Program-made: the position numbers and the translations under genes
The notes under the pieces: model-generated
What the model was told of the DNA's origin: nothing
Databases searched by the model: none
Seen by the model: the letters and a program-made list of their open reading frames with translations, nothing else
DNA from: Clostridiaceae bacterium
GTDB taxonomy: Bacteria > Bacillota > Clostridia > Oscillospirales > Acutalibacteraceae
Direction of reading: 5' to 3'
Assembly: GCA_016281115.1 (NCBI GenBank)
Contig: JAEEHZ010000020.1
Location: 1 to 5,019 of the forward strand
Length of the DNA stretch: 5,019 nucleotides
Part shown: positions 1 to 4,494 of the stretch, piece by piece
Numbering within the stretch: position 1 is the stretch's first letter
How the letters are laid out: each line of letters starts with the position of its first letter

Positions 1-3
1 ACT

Positions 4-834
4 ATGTCAAATTTGTGTCCCAACTGTGGTAATCAAATTGAAGAAGGGGCTGTGTTCTGCATAAACTGCGGAGCAAGGCTCGACGGACAACCAAATTCTC
101 AAACTGCCCGAACACCTTCACAGTCCTATTATCAGCCGGAAAATCAACAGTATCAGTATTTTCCGAACTATCAGCAGTACGTACCTCAGTCAAAGCCGAA
201 AACCGGAAAGATAATCGGTATCACCATCGGCATAATAGTCTTATTTTTCGTTCTGCTCGGAGTATTTCTGATCTTTGTTATGCCCAAAATGATTGTAGAC
301 GAAAACTATAAGCCTCCTGTAGAGAGTCACCCGGAAGGCTATAATGAGCACACCGATTATTATGATATTGACTGGTCAACTCTTCCCTATGGCGACGAAA
401 ATATTATGGAAGACTTTTCCTATACTGATGGCTGGAAGAATATGTCATCCTCTGCTAAGCGCATGACCGATTTTGAGTCCGCCTTAGGCTTTTGGAAGGC
501 GGTTATGATAACCGATCCGGAAAACGAATCGGAAGAAGGCACATCTTACGATTATTTCAATGTTGAAATTTCAGGATTGCCGGATGATACATTCGTTATC
601 TTCAACTGGAATCGCAGAGTAATCGAATCTACCGGCGAGGAAATGGACCTCAAAGCATCTGCCGGCGGCTTTACCGGCACATTCAAAAGCGGCTCTATAG
701 AAGCTGAAAACGGCAATAAAGTTGAGCTGACAGACTTTTGGTCAGACGTAAGCAAAGAGTACGCCGTCGGCAAATTTACATGGACGAATAACAGTGTGGG
801 CTATATCGGACTTGTCAGAGATAAAGGAGAATGA
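4..834 (+). CDS. Zinc-ribbon single-pass membrane protein (paralogue 1)
   Basis: The 276-aa protein opens with a zinc ribbon: C5, C8, C19 and C22 in a CPNC-x10-CINC pattern, each knuckle followed by G. A low-complexity Q/Y/P/N linker (about 29-68) leads to one strong hydrophobic helix (about 70-93) preceded by lysines (KPKTGK), so the ribbon should be cytoplasmic and the roughly 180-residue remainder extracytoplasmic. That remainder is acidic and rich in G, T and aromatic residues, suggesting beta structure, and ends in a YAVGKF...YIGLVR motif also found in the next gene's product. Zinc-ribbon plus transmembrane architectures are common in Clostridia, but their functions are mostly unknown; a sensory or scaffolding role is only inference. 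The ATG lies 3 bases from the window edge, so its ribosome binding site and promoter are not visible, and a start further upstream cannot be excluded. The zinc ribbon directly at the Met supports this start. Confidence 0.88.
   Translation: MSNLCPNCGNQIEEGAVFCINCGARLDGQPNSQTARTPSQSYYQPENQQYQYFPNYQQYVPQSKPKTGKIIGITIGIIVLFFVLLGVFLIFVMPKMIVDENYKPPVESHPEGYNEHTDYYDIDWSTLPYGDENIMEDFSYTDGWKNMSSSAKRMTDFESALGFWKAVMITDPENESEEGTSYDYFNVEISGLPDDTFVIFNWNRRVIESTGEEMDLKASAGGFTGTFKSGSIEAENGNKVELTDFWSDVSKEYAVGKFTWTNNSVGYIGLVRDKGE
823..830 (+). promoter_or_regulatory. Ribosome binding site deciding the start of the second zinc-ribbon gene
   Basis: AAAGGAGA sits inside the last codons of the preceding gene. Its spacing is about 6-7 bases to the ATG at 837 but only 1-2 bases to the ATG at 831, so 837 is the likely start. 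The 837 start also gives MAKFCKNCG, matching the register of the paralogue's MSNLCPNCG. The location implies translational coupling between the two genes. Confidence 0.75.
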
Positions 835-836
835 TT

Positions 837-1724
837 ATGGCAAAGTTTTGCAAGAATTGCGGAAATCAGCTTATTGAAGGCGACGCGTTTTGCGAGGTTT
901 GCGGATCGCCTGTCACATCGACGACAGAGGGGCAGAACACTACTCAGCCGCAGCCCGGTTTTGTACAGCTGAACGCGCAGTATCAAAACAATACTTACAG
1001 TCCTCAGCCGCAGCCAAAGAAAAATAACTCCACCTTGCTCATAGTGATAATAGTTGTTATCGCCGTTGTAGTTTTGGCGTTGGGAGGATTTATACTTTAC
1101 CACTTTTTAACAGGTGGCACGGGTAATGAGCCGAAGAATCAAATCGAATCTCAGGCAAATACACACAGTACATATGAATCAATACCCCCGAAACACGAAA
1201 CTGCAGAATCGGATTACGAAGTGTCAGAATCGAATTACGAAACTACACAATCAGATTACGAACCGATTAATACTGATAATAACACCGACAGCCAAACGCC
1301 AAATACTTTAGAAGACCCAACACAAGAGGATTTTGGCTGGATAACAGGAGTAACATCTCCTCCTTTCGGAGCCGAGATACTAACCGAGAGTGCGGATATA
1401 AGCGGTCAGTGGAAAGCGTATCTCGACTATTCACAAGTAGGAGCGCAGGAGTATGCAGTTGTAAATATTATCGCAGACAGCAAAACCGCAAGGGTTGAGT
1501 GGAGCATAAGACAGATCGACTATGACGGTACAGGATTCAGAAACGGTCCCGACAAGCTTTACTATCTTGACGGAGTGTTTGATGAAGGCTATCTCAACGC
1601 AACAGGTGAAATACGCGGCGATTTTACCGTTACATCTTTTTATAAACTCGGCTCAAAGCAGTACGCTTTAGGCACGATGATCAACCCCAGCGGCGATACG
1701 GCATATGTGTATCTTGTGAGATAA
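837..1724 (+). CDS. Zinc-ribbon single-pass membrane protein (paralogue 2)
   Basis: The 295-aa protein repeats the plan of the upstream neighbour. The zinc ribbon has C5, C8, C19 and C22 (CKNC-x10-CEVC). It is followed by a Q/P/N linker ending in PKK (about 24-62), a very hydrophobic helix rich in I and V (about 67-90), then an extracytoplasmic part. The latter starts with a disordered S/T/E/N-rich stalk (about 91-165) holding four 7-residue repeats and finishes with a compact beta-type domain (about 170-295) with SGQWKAYLDY near its beginning and YALG...YVYLVR at its end. The shared tail motif marks the two genes as paralogues from an old duplication. The gene starts 2 bases after the previous stop, with its ribosome binding site inside the previous gene, so the two are coupled. 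An ATG at 831 would add only two residues and is too close to the ribosome binding site. Function is not recognised; extracytoplasmic sensing or adhesion is a guess. Confidence 0.88.
   Translation: MAKFCKNCGNQLIEGDAFCEVCGSPVTSTTEGQNTTQPQPGFVQLNAQYQNNTYSPQPQPKKNNSTLLIVIIVVIAVVVLALGGFILYHFLTGGTGNEPKNQIESQANTHSTYESIPPKHETAESDYEVSESNYETTQSDYEPINTDNNTDSQTPNTLEDPTQEDFGWITGVTSPPFGAEILTESADISGQWKAYLDYSQVGAQEYAVVNIIADSKTARVEWSIRQIDYDGTGFRNGPDKLYYLDGVFDEGYLNATGEIRGDFTVTSFYKLGSKQYALGTMINPSGDTAYVYLVR
1197..1280 (+). repeat. 21-bp in-frame tandem repeats in the stalk
   Basis: Four consecutive 21-bp units encode seven-residue repeats: ETAESDY, EVSESNY, ETTQSDY and a degenerate EPINTDN (residues about 121-148). 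The first three share the gaa...gaNtac frame at the DNA level. The array lengthens the extracytoplasmic stalk between membrane helix and C-terminal domain. Such arrays can change copy number by slippage in whole-codon steps. Confidence 0.8.
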
Positions 1725-1762
1725 TATTTCTTTCTGCTATATAAAAATTAAACCCGATACGG

Positions 1763-1770
1763 AAAGGTGG
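1763..1770 (+). promoter_or_regulatory. Ribosome binding site for the frameshifted third gene
   Basis: AAAGGTGG is followed after 6 bases by the ATG at 1777. This is the only strong start signal near the beginning of the third gene. The alternative TTG at 1814, in the frame of the long ORF, has only a weak GCAGAG upstream at poor spacing. The site therefore marks 1777 as the ancestral start and exposes the frameshift between it and the main frame. Confidence 0.7.
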
Positions 1771-1776
1771 ATAACT

Positions 1777-2794
1777 ATGGCAGGATTTTATAAACAACTA
1801 TGTCGCAGAGCTTTTGAAAGCTCAAGCTCCGCTTATTCTTGATATGAACAACACTTATCTCAATGCCGGAAAGGCAGGCTTTGCGGAAGAAGCAGCAAAG
1901 CGTTTGCAAAAGCTTATGAATACGAAAATGGTATTTCGTGTTACGGATAAATCTACCTATAATATGGATGATGATCTCGGCTTTAAGGGGTCGATATATG
2001 CTGTGGATTACACAACCGTACCGGGCAACGAGGGTGGCGAAAAAAACGGTTACAGCAATTATAACCTGCCTATGCGCTTTGAAAACTCGGCATATGAGAT
2101 CAAGGGGCCTTTGTTCCTTCCCAATTTACACAGATTAAACGATGATACATTAATCCAAGCCGATAAGCAGGCTTACTATCCTTACAGCGACAATTTCATC
2201 CCACGCTATACCGAGCGCAGGGGGAATACCGTATTCACCTGTTCGTTCTATCATTACCTTGTTATGGGCGCGCCGGATACTATGGTGTTTAAAAATGTAT
2301 ATGACGCCGACAGTGGTGAAAAAAGTGTGAAGTTTACTGTTCCCTCCCCTGATGAAACGGGTTGTATAAACGTTATGATAGATGTAGACCCAAGCTATCA
2401 AAACGAGCTGAGCGGGTTTATCGGCACATGGGAGGGCAAACGAGAACGTGGTCTTTCTATGGGCGGCACTGTTACAACTAAGTGGGTAGATAAGCTGAAA
2501 TTAGTTGTTGAGCCTTCTGACGGCGGCGCTGTGAAATTTACGCTTTACATAGATTCGTCGGATGAAATTGATATAAAGAGCTCAAGCGTCGAACTTGCGC
2601 CAAACGGAACAAATTATAAGTTTTCCGGTTCTACGGTGACAATACTAAGCAAGTACTCTATAAGCGGGTATGAGTATAAGTTCACGCTGAGCGAAGGTTC
2701 AATAACTATGACAGAGCCTACTTCAACATGGGATGTAGATGCACAGGATTTTGTTTCCTGTGATGTATCTTATACACTGACAAAATCGGATTAA
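1777..2794 (+). CDS. Hypothetical protein, reading frame interrupted by +1 T near the start
   Basis: The ATG at 1777 has a good ribosome binding site, but its frame reads only MAGFYKQLCRR... and stops about 21 codons in. Removing one T from the TTTT run at 1786-1789 gives MAGFINNYVAELLKAQAP and continues without a stop to 2794, for about 338 aa. As the sequence stands, the open frame could only start at TTG 1814 (326 aa), which lacks a convincing ribosome binding site. No signal peptide, transmembrane helix or zinc ribbon is visible, so the product should be cytoplasmic unless modified. There is an N-terminal helical part (AEEAAKRLQKL), a Y/N/D-rich middle, and a C-terminal beta-rich part starting near FIGTWEGK, reminiscent of lipocalin-like or ligand-binding barrels by G-T-W pattern only. 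The 52-bp gap to the previous gene has no terminator, so co-transcription is likely. I do not recognise the family. The shift may be a sequencing error, a real inactivating mutation or slippage. Confidence 0.72.
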
Positions 2795-2925
2795 TACTAA
2801 GGCAGCAGCACGTATGACGGTATGAGTACACACTTAATTATCGTAACAGTATTACCATGACGTGGGAGCACGGCAGTTGTTTGACGCAAGCGACACAGAA
2901 TAACAAGAATATAAATATCGACTGA
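2793..2925 (+). pseudogene. Decayed partial duplicate of the preceding gene's C-terminal segment
   Basis: The stretch aligns with 2641-2685 of the gene just upstream at an offset of 152 bases. Both copies begin AATACTAAG and both have TATGAGTA exactly 28 bases later. Translated in the homologous frame the copy reads YEYTLNYRNSITMT against YEYKFTLSEGSITMT in the intact gene, with one codon missing. An in-frame TGA at 2815-2817 lies ahead of that block, and the frame closes at the TGA at 2923-2925. There is no start codon or ribosome binding site for it. It is best read as the remnant of a tandem duplication or of a second paralogue's tail. The match is short and judged by eye. Confidence 0.5.
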
Positions 2926-2938
2926 AATGAACGACCGA

Positions 2939-2966
2939 CAGCCTCCCCACAAAAACGGGGAGGCTG
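2939..2966. other. Perfect 10-bp hairpin (CAGCCTCCCC / GGGGAGGCTG), terminator-like
   Basis: A GC-rich 10-bp perfect inverted repeat with an 8-base loop (ACAAAAAC) follows the last + strand gene of the left block. Neither strand has a T-run directly after the stem, so it is not a standard intrinsic terminator. It could still act as a 3'-end stabiliser or weak terminator, or be a dispersed palindromic repeat. From here to 3144 I see only two weak 5-bp hairpins and no gene. Confidence 0.55.
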
Positions 2967-3144
2967 ATAGAGTAAACATAAGTATGTATTTTTATATTCC
3001 AACAGCTATGTTTTGGGTGAAAACTGCCTTTGAAATCGTCTTTGCAAGCGCAAAATGCGACTTTTCCTTGCCTAACTCTAGCAACAGCCTGACTATACAT
3101 TATAGGAATACCCAACAAATATCACGTTACTACGTGTAATAATC

Positions 3145-3594
3145 TTATAGTTCTATCATTGTAAACATAGACAAATCAAAATCTGTTTCCGAAAATGATT
3201 TATATGTTTTTATATTATTTTTATTATCACAATCAATTACAATATAATTATTGTCATTCGGCAAATACGCAATTAAATAGTCGTTACTGCAATATAGTTT
3301 ATTAATTATTCCCGTGTAATAAACTGTACAATCTTCATTTACATCAAAGGAAGAACTGCTTGTTTTACATATGTCTATTTCGTCATAATGAAGATCGATT
3401 TTGGCAAAAAAATTATCATTCAATTTAACAGAGTAACCATCTCTGTTATCAGCAAACACATCGCCTACTTCCATTTCAACTGGGGACAGTACTGCTTTGC
3501 CAATAAAGGCAGTAACACCTACAAAAATGCCTAAGATAATAAAAACAATAATAATTAAAGATATAAATATCCATAAAAAATAATGTGTTTTCAT
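3145..3594 (-). CDS. Small membrane-anchored hypothetical protein, AT-rich
   Basis: The 149-aa product starts MKTHYFLW and runs straight into a long hydrophobic segment rich in I, V and F (about 6-35). There is no lipobox and no obvious signal-peptidase site, so a single N-terminal anchor is likely, with about 110 residues outside the membrane. The outer part is rich in D, N, Y and S (DLHYDEIDICK, YLPNDNNYIVIDCDNKNN) with no motif I recognise. Codon use is far more AT-rich than in the left-block genes, suggesting separate acquisition. The start is supported by AAGGGGGTG 5 bases upstream and a near-consensus promoter further up. The gene stands alone and opposes the left block. No strong terminator follows it, only a 5-bp hairpin at 3123-3136. 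Function unknown. Confidence 0.8.
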   Translation of the reverse strand: MKTHYFLWIFISLIIIVFIILGIFVGVTAFIGKAVLSPVEMEVGDVFADNRDGYSVKLNDNFFAKIDLHYDEIDICKTSSSSFDVNEDCTVYYTGIINKLYCSNDYLIAYLPNDNNYIVIDCDNKNNIKTYKSFSETDFDLSMFTMIEL

Positions 3595-3599
3595 CTTGA

Positions 3600-3608
3600 C
3601 ACCCCCTT
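3600..3608 (-). promoter_or_regulatory. Ribosome binding site of the AT-rich membrane protein gene
   Basis: Read on the - strand, AAGGGGGTG is followed by TCAAG and the ATG at 3594-3592. The G-run pairs well with the 16S tail and the spacing is normal, which fixes the start. Confidence 0.7.
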
Positions 3609-3644
3609 ATAGTTGTTTGCTTGCAAATCGTATAATACTATTTA

Positions 3645-3673
3645 ATTATAGTCTAAAACATTTGCTATATCAA
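3645..3673 (-). promoter_or_regulatory. Sigma-A type promoter for the AT-rich membrane protein gene
   Basis: On the - strand, TTGATA (3673-3668) is followed by exactly 17 bases and then a perfect TATAAT (3650-3645). This leaves a leader of roughly 45 bases before the start codon. It matches the vegetative consensus at 11 of 12 hexamer positions, against an AT-rich background where chance -10 boxes are common. Confidence 0.72.
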
Positions 3674-3678
3674 TATTT

Positions 3679-3710
3679 GTATTGTTAATTCTCATAAGAA
3701 TTAACAATAC
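3679..3710. promoter_or_regulatory. Perfect 14-bp inverted repeat beside the -35, possible operator
   Basis: The arms GTATTGTTAATTCT and AGAATTAACAATAC are perfect complements around the 4-base centre CATA. The repeat ends 5 bases upstream of the -35 box of the - strand promoter. The position and symmetry suit a dimeric regulator's binding site, either activator or repressor. As RNA it would form an A/U-rich hairpin without a T-run, so terminator use is unlikely. No regulator gene is in the window. Confidence 0.5.
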
Positions 3711-3725
3711 GAGAATAATCAAATC

Positions 3726-3767
3726 ACGGCGTTGACTCAGTACCGGTCAGCGCCGTTTTTTTATTTT
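3726..3767 (+). terminator. Strong intrinsic terminator, + strand, no evident gene feeding it
   Basis: ACGGCG pairs with CGCCGT and the stem continues inward through TGAC/GTCA with two G-U pairs, giving about 12 pairs around the loop CAGTACC. Seven T's follow immediately (3756-3762), then ATTTT. This is a textbook rho-independent terminator for rightward transcription. The nearest + strand gene ends almost 1 kb upstream, with an opposing gene in between. Confidence 0.85.
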
Positions 3768-3784
3768 AGAAAGTTTGATTAATG

Positions 3785-3815
3785 AAAAATGAGGCAAGGA
3801 TTGCTCCCTGCCTCA
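3785..3815 (-). terminator. Intrinsic terminator, - strand, facing the + strand terminator
   Basis: On the - strand TGAGGCA and TGCCTCA form a 7-bp stem that continues after one mismatch with two G-C pairs, around a short loop. The stem is followed directly by TTTTT (A's at 3785-3789 on +). It would stop leftward transcripts coming from the palindrome-rich region to its right. The pair of facing terminators is separated by only about 18 bases. Confidence 0.65.
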
Positions 3816-3861
3816 CACAGTGTTATCAGTATATAGTTCTGTTCAGAATAGCTTTTTTGTG

Positions 3862-3968
3862 CTTAAGACCTATTTAAGATAGTCGAAATAAACGACAAAT
3901 CCGAACCCTTCGCCAATTGGTTTAGGGTTCGGATTTGTCTCGGTTGGTGCGAATGTTCTTAACCAACC
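3862..3968. repeat. Palindrome-dense block with a perfect 15-bp inverted repeat
   Basis: The centrepiece is GACAAATCCGAACCC (3894-3908) and its exact complement at 3925-3939, with a 16-base loop that itself contains the self-complementary CCAATTGG. Flanking it are CTTAA/TTAAG (3862-3866, 3874-3878), GTCG/CGAC (3882-3885, 3893-3896, sharing bases with the 15-bp arm) and GGTTGGT/ACCAACC (3942-3948, 3962-3968). The overlapping arms allow alternative folds. Either a structured RNA or a dispersed palindromic element would fit. The arms are too long and too exact to be chance. Confidence 0.7.
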
Positions 3969-4004
3969 TAAAATTTTATTATAAACCGGCTGAAAACAAC
4001 ACAC
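3870..4004 (-). other. Possible short ORF or gene-tail remnant coded across the palindrome
   Basis: On the - strand a frame is open from just after a TAA at 4010-4008 to a TAG at 3872-3870. It encodes about 44 residues if started at GTG 4004, including KILGWLRTFAPTE, then NPNPKPIGEGFGFVVYF, then DYLK. The 15-bp palindrome codes the NPNP...GFGFV part. The composition looks like a plausible protein end and the - strand terminator at 3785-3815 follows 55 bases on. There is no good ribosome binding site, so this is more likely a 3' fragment of a lost gene or a coding palindromic element than a complete gene. Confidence 0.3.
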
Positions 4005-4039
4005 ATATTACACAAGCACCTATTGTCCCGACAGCAATT

Positions 4040-4070
4040 CTTTGATACGAAATAGCATTAATAATCAAAG
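4040..4070 (+). promoter_or_regulatory. Hairpin overlapping the tnpV ribosome binding site
   Basis: CTTTGAT (4040-4046) is exactly complementary to ATCAAAG (4064-4070) across a 17-base loop. The right arm includes the first bases of AAAGGAG (4067-4073), the ribosome binding site 10 bases before the tnpV start. Folding would partly hide the site. A large loop and an A/U-rich stem make it weak, so a regulatory role is only possible. Confidence 0.3.
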
Positions 4071-4083
4071 GAGTGCAAACTAA

Positions 4084-4455
4084 ATGAAACAATTTATTCA
4101 CGATGAAACAAACGGGCTTAATTATGAGCTTGTCGGTGATTACTATTTGCCATGCCTTAAAGCACCGGAGTCACCGAAAGTCGGCAGATTCGGAATGATA
4201 TATCTGGATTATTTGCGTAACAATAAAAAAGCAACATATTCAGGGCTTTTGATGGCAGGTAAGCTGAAAGAACATGTGGAAAATATTGATAAACAAGCAG
4301 AAGAAATGTTTTCTCAGCTGGCTGAGCAACTGACTAAGACTGAAGGCGTTGATGAAGCTCTTAAAAGGCACAATCAACTCGGATGGGTTCAGCATATGAA
4401 CTCAATTCGCAACCGCGCCGAAGAAATAGTTTTGCAGGAGGTTGTGTTCGTATGA
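4084..4455 (+). CDS. tnpV: TnpV family transposon-associated protein
   Basis: The 123-aa protein has the full TnpV layout as I recall it. It begins with an N-terminal acidic/aromatic block (IHDETNGLNYELVGDYYLPCL, residues 5-25), followed by G-R-F-G and YLDYLRNNKKATYSGLLMAGKL (about 40-61). A helical E/Q-rich middle comes next (about 62-87), then HNQLGWVQHMNSIRNRAEEIVLQEVVF near the end. Length and ending are normal for the family, so the gene appears intact. TnpV proteins ride on Tn4451-like and related integrative elements of Clostridia. Their biochemical role is unresolved and they are not the recombinase. The ribosome binding site AAAGGAG lies 10 bases upstream. The next gene's ATG overlaps its stop (ATGA), the usual operon arrangement, but that gene is broken. 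No recombinase or other transfer gene is in the window, so this is probably a stranded fragment of a larger element. Confidence 0.9.
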   Translation: MKQFIHDETNGLNYELVGDYYLPCLKAPESPKVGRFGMIYLDYLRNNKKATYSGLLMAGKLKEHVENIDKQAEEMFSQLAEQLTKTEGVDEALKRHNQLGWVQHMNSIRNRAEEIVLQEVVFV

Positions 4456-4491
4456 GTAATATTTTGGAAGATCTATGGTAATATCGCCGTG
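4452..4491 (+). pseudogene. Truncated start of the gene normally downstream of tnpV (DUF6809-like)
   Basis: An ATG overlapping the tnpV stop begins MSNILEDLW and then hits TAA at 4479-4481. Another frame picks up YGNIAV from 4474. A protein starting MSNILEDLWYGNI is what I recall for the small DUF6809-type proteins that often follow tnpV. Loss of one of two tandem TATGG units would convert such a sequence into the one seen. Similarity ends at about 4491, four bases before the stop codon of the opposing gene, so everything after the first 13 or so codons is missing. The family assignment rests on memory of a short N-terminal signature. Confidence 0.55.
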
Positions 4492-4494
4492 CCG

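Noticed and set aside
831..836. ATG at 831 as start of the second zinc-ribbon gene
   Set aside because: It overlaps the previous stop and is only 1-2 bases from the ribosome binding site. The ATG at 837 has proper spacing and matches the paralogue's zinc-ribbon register.
1114..1311. Small + strand frame of 65 codons inside the second zinc-ribbon gene
   Set aside because: It lies wholly within a well-supported gene and its repeats are just the other frame of the 21-bp array; no separate ribosome binding site.
1814..1816. TTG at 1814 as the genuine start of the third gene
   Set aside because: It has a weak and badly spaced upstream site, while 1777 has a strong ribosome binding site and the intervening codons read as a sensible N-terminus once one T is removed. 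It remains the fallback if the frameshift is real and the gene is still expressed.
2852..3118. - strand frame of 88 codons across the intergenic region
   Set aside because: It starts from no convincing ribosome binding site, runs through the GC-rich hairpin and the decayed duplicate, and has cysteine- and serine-rich composition without a recognisable domain. Probably chance.
3123..3136. CACGT-TACT-ACGTG hairpin as terminator of the - strand membrane protein gene
   Set aside because: The stem is only 5 bp and is followed on the - strand by ATATTTGTT rather than a T-run. Too weak to call, though its position just past the stop is right.
2927..3139. + strand frame of 70 codons starting MNDRQPPHKNG
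   Set aside because: Its first codons are the hairpin itself, there is no ribosome binding site, and it overlaps the opposing chance frame; no protein-like features.
3840..3857. TTCTG/CAGAA hairpin followed by TTTTTT as a + strand terminator
   Set aside because: The stem has only 5 A/T-rich pairs with a 2-base loop and a 4-base gap before the T-run; unlikely to terminate.
3862..3968. Inverted repeats as a CRISPR array or a riboswitch
   Set aside because: There are no regularly spaced direct repeats with spacers, and I recognise no conserved aptamer core. The hairpins differ from each other in sequence.
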